From Mycteria americana (taxonomy: Eukaryota > Chordata > Aves > Ciconiiformes > Ciconiidae), in assembly GCF_035582795.1 (NCBI RefSeq), contig NC_134366.1:1438501-1502500 (forward strand): 64,000 nt of DNA. Direction: 5' to 3'. This document shows, piece by piece, positions 18,796-33,700 of this stretch. The notes under the pieces are model-generated. The model was not told the origin of the DNA, did not search any database, and worked only from the letters and a program-made list of their open reading frames with translations. A program made the translations under genes and the position numbers. Every line of letters starts with the position of its first letter. Position 1 is the stretch's first letter.

Positions 18796-21700
18796 CTCCC
18801 GTATTGGACAAAGCCAGATTCAAGCACATTGCACAAATCTCAACCATCGGTCTCTGTTTTTCATCTTACATCTTTTCTAAGTACTGCAGAACAGCATCTG
18901 TTACAGCTTCATCAAGCCATTTCCTGAGATTAAGGAGGCTTTATCACCAAAGATGCTTTTGCAACCGGAGGTTAGACAGTGAGAAGTACTGCTGCAGATC
19001 CGAGCCTCCCTCCAGCACAGCCAAACAGCCGCTGCGTAAAGCTGCTCAGTGGCACCAAGAAGCCGGAGAAGATGATATTCACTACAGTCACGTGCTCTAC
19101 AGAAACAGGAACGTGTCCTGGACACTCCTGTCCAAACAAGAAGCCCTGCTCAGTACAGGCATGTCGCTGTTCAACGAGAGCCAACAGTTGTGTTGTTTTG
19201 TGGCACTAATCACCAGATGCTAAACTAAACACTACCTATACGGAGAAAATACCTTGGGCTCTGATGGTTTCGGTGTCTAACGGTCTGCAAAAACCAGGCT
19301 CAGCCGTTGACAGCGGTGTCTAGACGCAGGCGAGGATGTGACATCGCTTGGGTCCACTTTGGGGAAAGCTCCCTCAGTTACTGCCCTATGCTGTGCTAAG
19401 AGCAAAGACATAGCGCTGACGGCAGGGGACCTGGACGCGAGGATGGCTCACACAGGGCTCGGTCACAGCACTACGGACCTGTCTGTGCACAGGGGCCAAA
19501 AAATATCCCAAGTCTTCATGCTATTTAAGAATGAGAGCTCAGTGTGCACGCTCCAGCTCTTCAGGATGGTCAGAGTCCACCAATTTTCTTGTTATTAATC
19601 AAAAGTGACAGGACTTAATTTCAGACACCCAGTTGCTCCTGGTAGATTTGGGAGAACTGTGGCAGCTAAATCTGAGAAACCAAATCACCTCGCTTAACCC
19701 AGGTATAGATACAACCACCTAAAGCTAGCAGGGACTCAAAAACTCAATGCAACCCATCTCTTTCCAGCTCAGCGTCATATCCAGTACCTCAAATAAAATG
19801 TTTTTGCAAGAAAAATGAATACTCTGTAGTCTTACATAATTTTAAACAAACTGCAGAAAGTCAGGATGCACATGGGACTGAAAATTGAGATATCTTCAAC
19901 ACGGCGGAAAACCATTTTTTCTCCCCAGCCCATGGTTCTAGGATTGCCTCTATTTAGAAGTAAAGAAAAATAACTGGCTGAGATGTTCCATGTCTTTGGT
20001 AGGTATGTTTAATATCACGCCACGGAGTACACAGAACAGCTGCAGAGAAATCAAGCTGGGGAAGGGAGGGGGAATTAAACACGTAAGACTCCCTGGCATG
20101 ATCTGAAGATGTGTGTGGTACGTTTCCAAAGAACAGCCCAGCTTTTCCGTTTCCAGATCATGCTGCTGGAACAGTCTTGCAGCCAAACACCAGCGAGGGA
20201 ATTGAAAAACCTGGGACCAATTTAAGGCTCTGCCACAGCTTCCTGTCCAGCTCCTTGGCCGAGTCCCTTTGTTCCTCCCCTCTCACACACACGCAACAGC
20301 AGAAAGGATAATTACTGCGAGGATGGGTTCGTCAGCGGTAGAGGCAGTCACGCACCACTGCGATGGTTAAACGGCTAGCTAACTCTTAAAAAGGGAAACG
20401 TTCACTCGGTTTTGCTCTAACTATTAATTCCCACGGCCGGCCAAGGGAATTGTGTGCCAGCTGTGGCATCTCATAAGCCAGATAAGTTCTTTTATAGGCA
20501 ACGAGAATGGTGAGTCTCGGGAGACACAGACCTCCTTATCATGCTGGCAGGAGACATCCCGCTCCCTCCCAAGCCAGACACAGATGATTAAAACCTTGCT
20601 GCTGTCGGGGAGCAGCAAGCACAGCCAAAAGACGACCCCTTACCTCTCTCTGAGGAAAGTGCAGCAAGCATCTTTGATGTTCTGCAGCTGAAGGAAACTT
20701 GCCCCCATCAGCAGAGACTGGACGTTCTGCTGATCTATCGCCAGGTGACCGTTGTAGGCAAAGTTGATCAGAGCCTCGAGTGCACTAAAAAGGGGGAAAA
20801 AGGGCAGAAAAATCTACTGAATTCAAGCAAGCATGGGACCCTACTAACAGAAAAAAATATTTCCTAGCGCCATTCACACAGAGGGTAGGCTTTCAAGCCT
20901 CGCACACACAACGCCGAGGCCTGCAGAGCACTCACGGTCCCCTCTGGATGTCCTCGCCCGTGTGCCTTGGGACGTTACCTGGGATCCATCCCCTGCATGA
21001 CGATCTCATCCTGCTTGCACTCCATCATGTCGTTGGTGAACATGGCGTGGAAGTACGGGATAGAAGCTGCCAGCACGATCCGGTGAGCGCTGAATTTATG
21101 GTCCCCTACCTAAAGGGAGAGAAAAGGAGAAGAAGGGAAGATCAGCACCATCCACCACCAGCCGCACGGTCCAGATGATTCACTGTAGCGCAGCTCCGCC
21201 AGCCCAGCAGCAACCGAGGGCTGGAAGTTGGACAATTTCCATTTGCAAACAGGACAGCAGCCTGTCTCTTAAATTCAAACTTTTGAATCCAGTTTTCCAG
21301 CCTCATAAGCCACCACGAGCGGTCAACCGGGCAAAGATAAAACAGTATTACAGCCCAAGAGCAGGTCGTCTCCAGATTGCTAACAGAGAACAGCCAGGTC
21401 CACAGAACCACGCGTTTACACAAATCAACTCGCTATTTAACTGCGCACACAAGTTTCAAACCCAGATCTGCTTCCCCCGGCTGCTCGGGGCACAAAATGC
21501 TCACCCATGGCCCTGCTTCAGATAACGTGCTGCCCCTAACAGCCGGCAATCGCCGGCCCCACATCACCCGTCTGAGCCGGGGACACCCCGAGCACAGCCA
21601 CGAAGGCTCAACCGGAGTCCTGCACTGCAATTATTCTGCAGAATTAAAAGCTGGGCGACGTGGCCGCCCGTTTCCTCTTCCTGGGCTCTTCCTCTGAACC

Positions 21701-24700
21701 GATGACCGGCTTACAGGTTAAATCCCACACGCTCTTCTTCTCGGCCAGCCATCACGTACCTTCTGCTTATGCTCAGAGCCGGTCACCTTCACTATAACCT
21801 AGAGGCTCGTATGGGCTCATCTTCTTTAAACCTCTGCAGATTCACTGTAGCTTTGCTATACTTACATTTACATCCTCTGAAGAGCCTTCCCAAGCTACAG
21901 AGAGAGGCTTGGAAGGGGCTTCTTGCACCCGATTCCAGTTCTCACTCCTGCAGACACTCTACAATATTTCACCCTCTTCAGAATCGCACAGGTCTTTGCT
22001 CCGATTACTTCTCTCTGTTGGGTCTGAGCTTTTTTTTCCCCTAATTTCCAGGCTAACCTGACTCATACCAGTCTATGCCCATCTGAGCTTGTGCAGAACT
22101 GCCCTTTTCCCCCACTTAAGCAATATTTTCCCTTTTGAGCTTTGTTTTGCTGGGACAAACAAGCTGGCACAGCAAGTCCTCTACTCTCCAGGTCATCCGA
22201 GAAGCCCTTCTCTTCTCTGCACTTCTCTACAAAAAGCTTCATCACCCTTTCATGTCTAGGCAGTTTATTAACAAAAATGTTGTTTGCATTCGGGGTTTTC
22301 ATGGTTCCCAACAGTGCCTTGCCTCTCCCTCTAGGCCCAGAGCTCTCACACCCAGTAAATACGACTTGCTGGGAATTTAGAAAGCAAAATTCCTGCCACA
22401 TTAAAAAAAAAAAAAAAAAAAAAAGAGGAATTGGGCACTACGAAAGATCCATAAGCAAGCGGTGGGATTTTTTTTTTTCTTTTTAAACAAAAGCATACTC
22501 AACTGCCACAAACGCTGTTACAAGGTTTTTTTAAAACCAGCTTGACCACCCAGCTGCTCGCTGTGCGTGCCTGCCTGCACGACGACTGGGACTGTCGAAC
22601 ATTTAGCGTGTGGTCAGCTCACGGCGCTGCGTGCCTCGGGTGCAGGGGCAAGTCTGCTCTGCCCGAGCTTCCCAATTTAAAACAGCGCTGCAAACATCCA
22701 GTCAAACTGCTTCCAAGATTTGCTCCAGCCTGGCAATGGCAGGGCCACTTTTGGAGAGCCTTGCCTCTGTCCTGGCCAGCTTAGGTGTGCCTGAACCCCT
22801 GCCCGTGCTGCCCACTGTGCCTGGATTACCCAGCACAAACCCCGCTGTCCTGGATTTTGCAGAGTTCCCAATGCCCGGAGCAAAAGCAGCAAGTGAAATG
22901 GTACGGACTATTCCAGCTCACGGAAAAAAAACCTCACATATATACTTGTACGGTGATTTGTTAGCTCAAGATCTCTTCTACTAACCCAAAACCACACGTA
23001 AAACATCTCAAAGGCTCCAAGACTTGAGAGCGCTATGCTACAAACACCGGCAAATACTCTGCTGCTCTGTTCCCTTCTCTGCTAACTCAGTCACTAATTT
23101 ATCTCGTGCTTTACCTCCACCTCCTGCCCTCCCGTGCCAGCATCGAGCAGAAGGAGACGAGCTCCTGAGACAGCCGAGCAGAACCATGGTGGAGAAAGAG
23201 GTAGGGATAAAAGGGCTTGCCCGACAGATGAGGGTGAAGGTGATGTTCCAGGAGAGAGAGGGAAGAAGCAGAAAAGAATAAGGTAATCAAAGCAAGCGGA
23301 TGGATATTTTATAGCAGCGAGATGGTAAGGACAAGCATGGAAGTTAAGACAACGGCTCTATCAGTGCTACAGCAGCAATTGCTGGACCACGGTATGGGCA
23401 CAGCCCGTGCTCCCTCAACGTGCAAAACCATCACCAGCTCCCTTGTGTGCGCACAGCAGGACAGGGCACCTCTGGCAAAAGGATTCGAGGCTGCTAGGAC
23501 TCGCAAAGGAGCCCACGGCCAAAGAGGGGTCTGAGCTCAAAGCCACAAGCCCCAGCCCTGTCCGAGCAACGAACGTTTGCAGAGCAGGGTTCCCCACGCT
23601 GACTTTATGCAGCCTCTTGTAAGCGAGTGCAACCTCTGGCCTGGCCTCTCTAACACCAGAGGTTTAAAAATACTTATAAATAACACAGAGTTTAATGAGA
23701 AAAGCCCATCAGAGGAAGGAAGCGTTCAAGAACCTGCACATCTCTGAAAGCTGACAAAAACCTCACTGTGTCCACGGCTGTGGGGTTTTCATTTCCTTAC
23801 TCCGCATGGCTAACTGCCAAGTCGAGCACACGTGCACACGAACAACTCTGCTTCTGTCCGTCTCTCCGCGTAAGCGAGGCAGCAAGGCGCTGCTTGGGAA
23901 AGAAGTACAAGAGGTACGGGATTAAGATAGGTAAAGGAGGAGACTTGGGGGCTGAAGCTCTTTGTTTGGGACTTCTCGCTGGGGAAAGGTTTACATACGA
24001 CCAGCCGCAACCTGGCTGACCGCGATGACTAATTCGCTGCTCAGCCTGTCCACGTTCCAGCCCCGAGGCTCAGAAACGCCGGACCTGCTCAGCAAGCTCC
24101 GCATGCTCCGGCACTTCCCGGCCCCTTCCTACCCCACGGATGAAGCCACTCCGCCAGCCGTGCCTGCAGCAGCTGCTCCTGACCCAGCCCGACGAGGAAT
24201 AAACACGGGTGAAGCTAACAAAATGGGTCTCGTTATTTACATACCTCAATGCTGTAGCTCTCGGGCATCGCACACAACGCTCGCCAGCCTGGGACGTCTC
24301 GCACAGACCTGGCAGACGCTGCAGGAGGACTCTGGTAGCTCGGCGGCAGGACCTGGCCTGTTCTCATTACTTCTCCTCACCGCCACGCGCAGAGTAAGGT
24401 CTAAACGTTACCAGCGTCATTTCGGAGCTGGGGCACTAACACCGCTGCTAAAGCAACAGATATATGCCCACAGATGAAGCCTGCAGCGCAAGAAAGGTTT
24501 GTTCCTTGGTCAAGGGCAAAGGGCTGATTAAAAACTCCAGGCTATTTTCTTTCATGAGAGATGCATCTCTTCTTCAAAATATTTTTTTTTGCTGAAAATG
24601 TTTTCAACGAAAGGGCAGAGGACTGCAGTGCTGGGAGTCACCCACCAGGAGCTGGCCTGGAGCATCCAGCTTCTGCAGGGAAACCCCTTCCCGGGTGTCT

Positions 24701-27700
24701 CAAACATCCCCAAACACAGGAAAGCTCCATTTTTGCTTTCGGTATTTCTCTGGCTTGAAACAAGGCGAGAGAACAAGGCCTCATATCTCTAAAATTTTGA
24801 AAGACGTTACGGTGCCTAGAGGGAAGTCAGTCCAACTGCAATGCTTACTTTGGTTTAATATCTCTCTTAACTACAAGACGTGTTGGGATGAGCGTTCCCA
24901 TCCAGGCAGTGCAGAATGTGGTTGAGTGCGCAAGAAAAACACTTTAGTTGAATCTCATTTCCACCCAAACACAATTTGCCAAAAATCACAGCTATTCAAA
25001 GGTAATTTCACCGTTTTTAAAAATAAAAAGTAGTATTAAAACCGAATAGGCACCTATTAAAATGATACACCTGCTTCAAATGCATACTGCGATCCTCTGG
25101 TTATAACTAAAGTTAACCTTATAACTCAAGCTAATACCCATTTCAACAGCAAGGGTATATTTACTCAAAACAACCAAGCCTACAGGGATACCCAACAATG
25201 AGAAAAAGCCCTCTGTTTCGGAAAATAACTGTCAAGTACAAAAGCAACACCAGCCTGAAGTTTACTTTAAAAATAGATTGAGTTTTAAAATGGCTCTATG
25301 TGCCGGGTAGCCATCTAAGCCGTGGTTGAATTCACCGATTTCAGTCGTCGGGATTTATCCAGTCTGCTGTGCCCCGGGATTTCCCAGCCCTTGAGCAGCT
25401 CACCAGAACCGCTCATGCTTCCCTCTCCCTCTCCGCCAAGCACAAGGTCAATCAGCGCTTCCCACGTCCTTTGCCAGGGCTGCGTTTCTCCGCCTGCCAC
25501 CGTGCTGTCACTCTGCGGGCAGCGGTGAAGGGCTGTGGCACGTAGACAGCCACCGGTAACACCACCGCCGAACCAGACAAATACTGTCTGCAACCCTCTG
25601 CCCTTTTTCTTCCGAGGAGTTCAACGCTGCAGCTCCAGACTTCTGCCTCCTGCTCACAGCACAAACCTTTTTTGATTTTTTTTTTTTTTTTTTTGACCTT
25701 GCCTCTCTGACGGATGCATATATTAAACTGCATCTCCACTGCCTGCATTTCTGCCTAGGAAAAGCAGAAAGGGATCAAAACACAAGAGATACTTTACGCT
25801 CAAAGTCCAAATACAACAGATTTGAGCACTGTCCAAGAGTCTGCGCAGAGCTGAAGCTTTCCACCGCGCTCCAGCTTTAGGGATGCACTGCCGTGATCTC
25901 ACCCCACGACGGGCTGCCACCAAACACCCTTATTATAAAGAATACGCCTGGTTATTGCACAAGCAATCATTCATAGTCATTCAGCAAGATTCCCGATGGG
26001 TTAATGAGAGCTGTATCATCACAGGAATGAAATACCTTGTGTCTGGGCAGCACCACCCTTCCGGCTCTGAGCCGCTCAGCAGCTCCAAGGGACAGGATTG
26101 TTCCCCTGGTGGGATGCTCGCCCTTCGTTAGGGAAACGGTTTCACCTTGGGGAATGCCCCATTTAACAGATTAACTGCACTGGGGACAACCCTGCACAGC
26201 CAGGGCAGGGTTTGAACTAACCAGAGGTCGTTTTGGTTACCTGCAGGGAAAAACCTCGGCTCCCCACGCAGGGCTTGACCTCCTGCCCCGGCTTGGTCCC
26301 CATCTAGGCATGGGATGCAGCCGAAGCCACGTAGTTCACAACTTCTTCCCTTGCGCTGGCGATAGCACTCGCCTGACCTCGCCGTTCAGGGAAATAAAAC
26401 AGAAACAAGCTGTACAAAAAAGGGAATAATCTTCTGCTGTCGTAGCAGGGGAAGGGGGAAGACTGGGACTGGTCCCTGCCAGCAGCGAGATCCACGGAGC
26501 TGCATCAGCAAAGAGCTGATCCACGCTGCGATCGCCACCGGCTGAACGGAAACTATTTCCTAGTGCTGGACAAGACAAAACCTGTGATTCCTTTTTTTTT
26601 TTTTTTTTTTAAAACTTGCTCCTGTAATGATAGAGGGCCCTCAGGGAGATTCATAAATTGGGTTCTCTGGTCTAGAAACTATCATTATGTTCATACCATC
26701 AGCACTTAACGGCAAGTCCTGAAGGAACAACTAAATTTCTTGCTGCAGGTGAATGACAATACCTGTTTTTCCTGTAAAAGATGAAAAATAATTTTGAGGA
26801 TGAGCACACAGTGCATGTCCCGTCAATTCACCCTCGCATCTTCTGACTCAAAAAGCGCTCCCTATCTCCAGAGCCAGATGATCTCCCTTTCTTCTAAGCA
26901 AATAAATATGCTTTCCTACACCTGATGGAGTCACGCTACAGTCACGTAAGTCTAACAAGAAAGCGAAAAAGAGCTCATGCTCTTCTTGATATCATTCCAT
27001 GCTACCATTGACAGGTTTCCCCTTGCTCAAAATCCATCACAGCCCTGCCTGCTAATTCCAGAATTACCAGCAGAACATTAAAAAAAATATAGAAAAAGCT
27101 TTGTCTGGTTGAGAAAAACCCCATTTTTGTCCTCACTAAGTGCGCCTGGCAGGGACAGTCTGCTTGGTCCCTGTTTTGATTTTACGGAGCAGCTCATACT
27201 CGGCCACGCAGCCTTTGGAACTGGCCGCCCTTTCCATCCATATTCAAGAGTTGTGTCAAATGAATGATCTTCCTTTTTATTTTATATTTATATACGGCTG
27301 CTTACACCCCAGGATTGAGCTACCCAAAGGGTAGGATGTCGCCCACCCAAAGAGCTGGCGTCTCCGACAGCAGCCGCTCCCTCGCGACAGCAGGATTTTA
27401 TTGCCTACCTAGCGTCATGGGGCAAGCTGCTGAGAAACCGCCGTAAGCTGGGATGTCACTCAGTATTTGGCTTCCCTCGCTCTGTGTCATCATGGGACGT
27501 GCGTCTAAAGCAGAGTCTCGGTTGGGGATTTCAGCTTTCAGCTGAAGGTGGAAGCTCTCGTTTGCAAGAACAGACCGTTTCATGGCAATACCTGCCACGT
27601 TAGAGAAATCGGGCGCTCCTGGTGAGTTAAACAGAAATCAGTGCATTTATCTTCTGCTTTTTGAGCCTGGAGTTCAGGACTGTCTCCAGGCACAAACGAA

Positions 27701-30700
27701 ATCACCACAAACTTCATCGTATCCACATCACTAAGCCAGAATCAGCTATTTATACAAGCACCAAAAAGAGAAATACCCCAGGAACTCCACATCAGCAAGC
27801 TCGCTGGGAAGAGGCTTGAGGATAAGTCCTTCAGGCAGGGCTGTCATCCCTTTCATAGCCTGAGCAAAACAGCTTAACCTTTCAGAAGATTTCCACCTTT
27901 ACGCAAGGATGTGCTATTCTACAATACACAATTTTAGATGCCTTTCTTTTAAGGCGCAAGATACTGTTTGCCAGAAACAAGAACACAGAACCACTGTTTG
28001 CAAAGCATCCTTTCTGACCACAAATATCACAGAATCGCCTTCCAACGTGTTCTCTGGCCAAGTAATAAAAGGCACGCTCTCCCTTACACTCCCACGTCCA
28101 CAAAATGTTAACAAGTTCCAGGGTACAACGAAGCTTTCTCCATAGAAAAATGGTGTAGGTGTAATAAAGGCATCTATTGTTTTCACGACATCATTGCGAT
28201 GCACAGATGAGAAGTCTCTCGAGTTCTCTGCTGCAAAGATCTTTCCCCCAAAATACATCTTTCCTGACACGACAACGGCATTCAAGTCACAGAGAAGCCA
28301 TAGGAGAAACTAAGCTAGCGCCCAAGCCATCGTAGCAAAGTTTTGCTAGGCAGAAGATAGCGGAAAAGTAAAGTTTAAGAGATCTTGTATCAAAATTCAG
28401 AGATTCAGATAAATACCCTTCCTCCCCACCCCTTCCCACCCAAACCGTAGCTGGACGAGACGTGAAAGAGTATAGACCAAACTTGGCATGTGCAAAACCA
28501 AGAGACTTGATCGCATTAAGTCATACATCCTTCTGGTCTAGACTAATTAGAGCCCTGCTGATATAATGGTAACCAATTACTTTGAAACAGAAAAGACATC
28601 CCTTTTGCATGTACAACCCGAATGCACGTTCCCAGATAATTCACTTCCAATTTAGAGGAGCTGAACTGCTTGGCTGGACCCCGGTCTCTCCATTTCCCAT
28701 GGGGAGAGGGGAAAGGAACGCATCCCAGGGGGATCGCTCCTGAAGGACCAGAAAAAAGCTGAGGGTAACTCAACAGTTGAGGGACCCTCTTGGGCCCTCC
28801 AGCCATGGGCACCCCGGTTCCCTGCCACATTCCCCCAACCTCTTCACAACAGAGACCCCAAATCTCTCCTATACCCCGACAACCCCTACGGCAACACGGA
28901 GAACGCCCAGCCTCTTAACTCATCCCGCAGCATCCTGCTCCTCAATAGGCAAGAAGTACCTGTCCGTGCCCCTGCCAGACACCAGGTTAAATACCCAGGT
29001 CACCAAAGCCCCCCTGAAACTGTAGGACAAGTTTTGCTTTAAAAAGTACATTAAAAACCAGGGCAAGTGGGTTTGGAAGTCAGACGGTAAGCCTTTTTGC
29101 CGCGCTCAGAGAAGCTGAGTAAAAAGCTCAGCGCAGAAATGTGTGGTTTCTGCTAACGCTTTGGGTTTAACATCTTCATAAAACACTAAAAATACTTGTC
29201 ATTTCTATAAGGGGAACAGCATTTACATTAGCTGAGACCTCGGGTGAAAAAAGAAGACCAATCGTCACCCAAAGTAGCTCGTTACTGCTGTACAACAAGA
29301 TTTAAATAAGATCCTTAACCTAAAGGTCTCACGTGCATGCCAGATTATCTGTTTTTTAAATCTATCAGCTACTCAAATAAAAAGATATTCTCTCTCCTAC
29401 CAAGCTAACTTCCCTTAAGGATCTCACAAATGTGCTCAAACGTCTGCAGAGCAGCCAGGCACTGGGTTTTCAAGGACCCTGCTGAAATTACGCCGGCAGC
29501 CTAAGCTGTCTGGAATTCCACTTAATCTGCCACGTCGGGACAAAGGGAGGCTCCTCCACCTCTGCGTCTGCTTGGCAGCAGCAGCTCTCTCGGGTGCATC
29601 TGCTCGAATTTGGAGGGTTTCGAGTTAACAGTCCGCTTTGGAAAAACTGTGATGAGAAGGGGAGAAAAGCCAACAGGACTATCACCTGTCAGTCCGATTG
29701 GGATTGTACGTGAAACAAATAATATAACCTCTCCACAGCTTGGAAGTGTTTTAACTTGCCAGGCTTGCACTATGTTTTTAAGAGACTTTTCTAATTAGTC
29801 TTGGAGTTAGTCATGGAAATATGGCATTCGAGCGATTCAAAACCAAACGAGGAGCAGCAACAACAAGAGGAGCTCACATTAACTTCGCTCTTTGAGGATT
29901 CAGAAAGGCACAAACCTCCTCTCTTTTGACAGCGGTTTATCCAAGATCGCTGGAGGTGCCGGCCTGGCACTCAGTTCTCCTCTGGCTCCGACCGCAGCGA
30001 GCAGGAGCTATAAAGACATTTGTTCCCCTCGAATTTATCAATGAAGAAATACGACAAGTATTGCTTCCCTGTTTTATGGAGTGGTGCGGTCCACAAGCTT
30101 CCAGCAAGCTGCTGATGCGTCCCCAGAGAGCACTTGTACCTTGGCCTGAAGCAGAGACGCAAACTCCAGAAAACAAAACTGCCCAAGCAGCTTTCATCTT
30201 GAGAGGATATTTGTCTGCAAAAAACAATGCTCAGGAAGAACACAAATACCGAGTAGCTTCTTTTCTGCAATTAAAAAGCAGATCAGGATCTCCAGATCAG
30301 GGACTAACGCCCCCAAATACCTCCATTTGTCCGTGATTCTTCGGGCTTTTGCAGTGTTTATTTGTGAGCTCTAAAATGCTTTGAGAAAACACACACCCAG
30401 AAAAAAAGACTACAAATCCACGCTAAAATAAGTGGGAAAGGTTCTGCCGTGCTACTGTGTACAGGAAACCAAAGCAATGAGGGCCCAAATCTTTAATGCA
30501 GAGCTTTTCTTATCCAGTGAGCTTAGTAAGAAGCTAATTGATTTCTACACATAAGGTAAAATCAATGGCAATAGAAATAACTGAAGACTTCCAGCTCATG
30601 TTTAGACAGAAGGCGATGTTATGGGTGAAAAGTTCTTGGGAAGAAAGAGCTCTGGGGAGAAGCGGAGTAGTGCCTGGACAGGAGCACGACAGCACTGCAG

Positions 30701-33700
30701 ACAGCAAGGCAGCCAGAAAACAACCCAAAAGTCTCTTAACATGAAGACAGCCTGAAAGAAACTGCTTTAAATCCCACTCCTGGGGAAAAAACAGTGGACG
30801 CAGAAATCAAACCCCACTGATTTCATCCCCAAAACCCAGCTGCCAGTAACCGCGACATCATCTGACCCATAGTAGATGGCACCCAGAGGAGATCTCGCTA
30901 CAGCAGGTTCCGCTCCACGGCCAGAGATGCTAAGCACATTAAATTTGAACCTATCTCTAGCACATATATAGACACTTTGCCACTCACAGCCCATTTCAAG
31001 CCTGAGAAATTCGGACAATTCAAGCTTCAGTCCATCACTGAAACCCCAGTTTGGCCCCGGATGCAGGGAGAGCTGCATGGAGAACGGCTGCTTCTCTGCT
31101 GGTTTTGCCGGATGCTCTGATTTCACAGCCTACTATCACACCTCAAAGCACGTAATCCCAAACTGAAAACTAAATTTGAAATAAGTCTCCCAGTCTTCAA
31201 ACTGCTTGACACGTCCATATTTGTAGCTAAAAGCCTTAAAACCCACCAAACTGGGGAAAAAAAAGAAAAAAAAAGTAAAGAAGCTTCCTTTCTGCACGCT
31301 CGACGATTGCTCCAGGCTTGGCGTTTCCCCGTCACAGACGCAACACTATCAGCTCTGCCAACACCACCAATATTGGATGAGGAGAGAAACACGAGTCTTA
31401 CTCTTCCACAATATTACTCTGGACAGGTTAAACTGGCAAGCAGGGTGGGTTTTGTTTTGTTTTTTTTTTTTTTTTAACCAGAGAAGACCACGCCAACACG
31501 CAATCTAGCGATCCTGAGAGAAGAGAGCAATAGCAGAAATTTGGCTTTAGTAAGCAAAAATCCTACTTTCACCAAAGGAAAATGAACTAACCACAGAATA
31601 AGGTGTGCCTCCTTGCCCTCCCTCCTCCCTCCAGTTTATTCGCATGTGTTTCTACCAAACCATACTAAAATTATTCTTTAAGTAAACACTTCAGAGAGTT
31701 GCCAAAGGGAGACTGAAAGGACAGATGCCTGCGATGGAACATCTTCAAGAGGAGCTCTGACCTGCAGCTATTTAAGAGACAGGAATAGAAAAGGACTTTT
31801 CAAGTCCATAGCCTCGACCATCCGCACAGGAAAGGAGCTTTGGCTCTCGACAAACACATCATAAGCCGCTGGAAAGATGCGCGGCTCGCTTACTGCCCCG
31901 TGAAACTTTGTTTTCACATGGGCAACCACGAAAAGCAGTGACAGATTTCCCTAAGCTGAGTTTGAATAATCGGAGCTCCAAGGGAGCCAGTCAAATCAGC
32001 ACTTCTTGCTTTTAATCGCATCTAAACCCAGCTGCCGTACGCTGCCGAGGCAGCACCGTCTCCTGCAGAGCAGCGCGAACGGTTTCTGAGAAAGGAGAAC
32101 AAATTCTGCCCCTCCTATTTACTGAATGAATGCTCGCCTAGCTTTACGAGGGGAATAATTAAAACAAACAAACGAGAGTACCAACGCTTCCTAACAATTT
32201 TAGGCCTGTTTGTACAGCAAACATTTCTGTGGGCTGGAAGAATCATTTACAGCCATTGACCCCAACGCTGATTATCGGTAAAGCGGCCACTAAAAACCTG
32301 AACTGTGCTGCAACAACGCTGCTTGCTCCTATTTCAGCCGCAAGCCTGAACGCTGGTCACATCAGGAGGAATCCAACTTCTGGCCCAAAGCGGTGTTTGG
32401 TAGCTTTTATTTCTTTATAGAGGTGACAGCCTGGAAGTACTAGGTGTGAAAAAACAGCAACAAACTCGCTCCAGTGGTGCGACAGGCATCGGGACCCACT
32501 ACGGTCTCCTTCAGGTATTGACTTTAAATGCTTCTCCGTGCTTTTCCTACCTTCAGTTCAGGTAAGAAGTACTCGGACGCCGTCCCTGCTAGACAACTCA
32601 CTTGGCAGGCTCCTTCTGCATCGCCCTGGATTTACGGCTTCACCAACGCATGCGGAAAGCGTTCCCGAGCAAGGTCAGGGAAGAGCCGAGTTTTGCGTCA
32701 GCGGCGTTCAAGGTGGCTAACCGATTCAAAGCCGCCTCCAAAGTCGAGCTAAGAAAAATGACTTCTTAAACATTCAGCAGCTAGAGAAGACACCCTGTAC
32801 CGAACAACGGGGAGGAAAGGCTTGGCTCGGATTCAGCAGGCAGCATTAATTCAATCGCCACGGGACACGTAGGCACCGAGAAATCTGCTGTCAAGAGGCA
32901 GAAGCGGCAAAGAGGTGGGATATTTTGACACGATGACTCAATGCAACAAGAGGAATCACACGAACGAAGTACGTGTACAAGGGAAAGCTGGACTGTTTGT
33001 TTGAACCAACACAGACACAAGCTGTCAGCCCTCTGCCAAACGTATCAGTCATTGCTGGGATCTCCCTTCAGTATAATAAAGAATTCACCAGGCAGCAGAG
33101 AAAGTTAAGACTCATTTTAAGAACGACAGAAACATCTCTCTTAACAGATTTTAAACCTTTGTAGGAATGAAAGGCTCTGCACCCTCCCCAGACAGCAACA
33201 GTCCCTGGAACAAAATATAATAAGAGGAAAAAAGAAAGCGGGGCTAACACGGTGCCCTCATCCATAAAGCTGCCCAGCACCATCAGGGCACTCATTCTGA
33301 CAGCTGGACCAGAGGGCTTCAGCCCTCAAGACTGTAAAAGTGTTCCCACTCTGCCGCCAAAGATATAAACAAGATTAAAAAAAGCACTTTGCTATGGTAA
33401 ATCTAAGGGAAAACTTATTCAGTAGAGTTTTGCAGAACAATGGTGGGGTATTTATCTGAGATAAGGCCGGGGTCGTATCACTCGTCGCTATTGTCTCCCT
33501 CCGGACCACGCAGAGCGGCCCAACCCCAGCAAGAGGACCCACAGGCGGGTCACTACTGGGATTCCAGAGACGTGGGACTCGCAGGACCTGAGACTCTTCT
33601 TCTACAACATGAAGCCACCTCAGTAACACAAAGTTTAATTCTAATAAAATGGCGCTCTCCATCACAAACTAGTTTTGTCACAGAATTCCCCCAGGTTACG

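Noticed and set aside
22063-22423. Open frame next to a long A-run, resembling a retroposed gene copy
   Set aside because: The A-run is on the plus strand whereas the frame is on the minus strand. The product resembles no protein I know, and no target duplication is visible.
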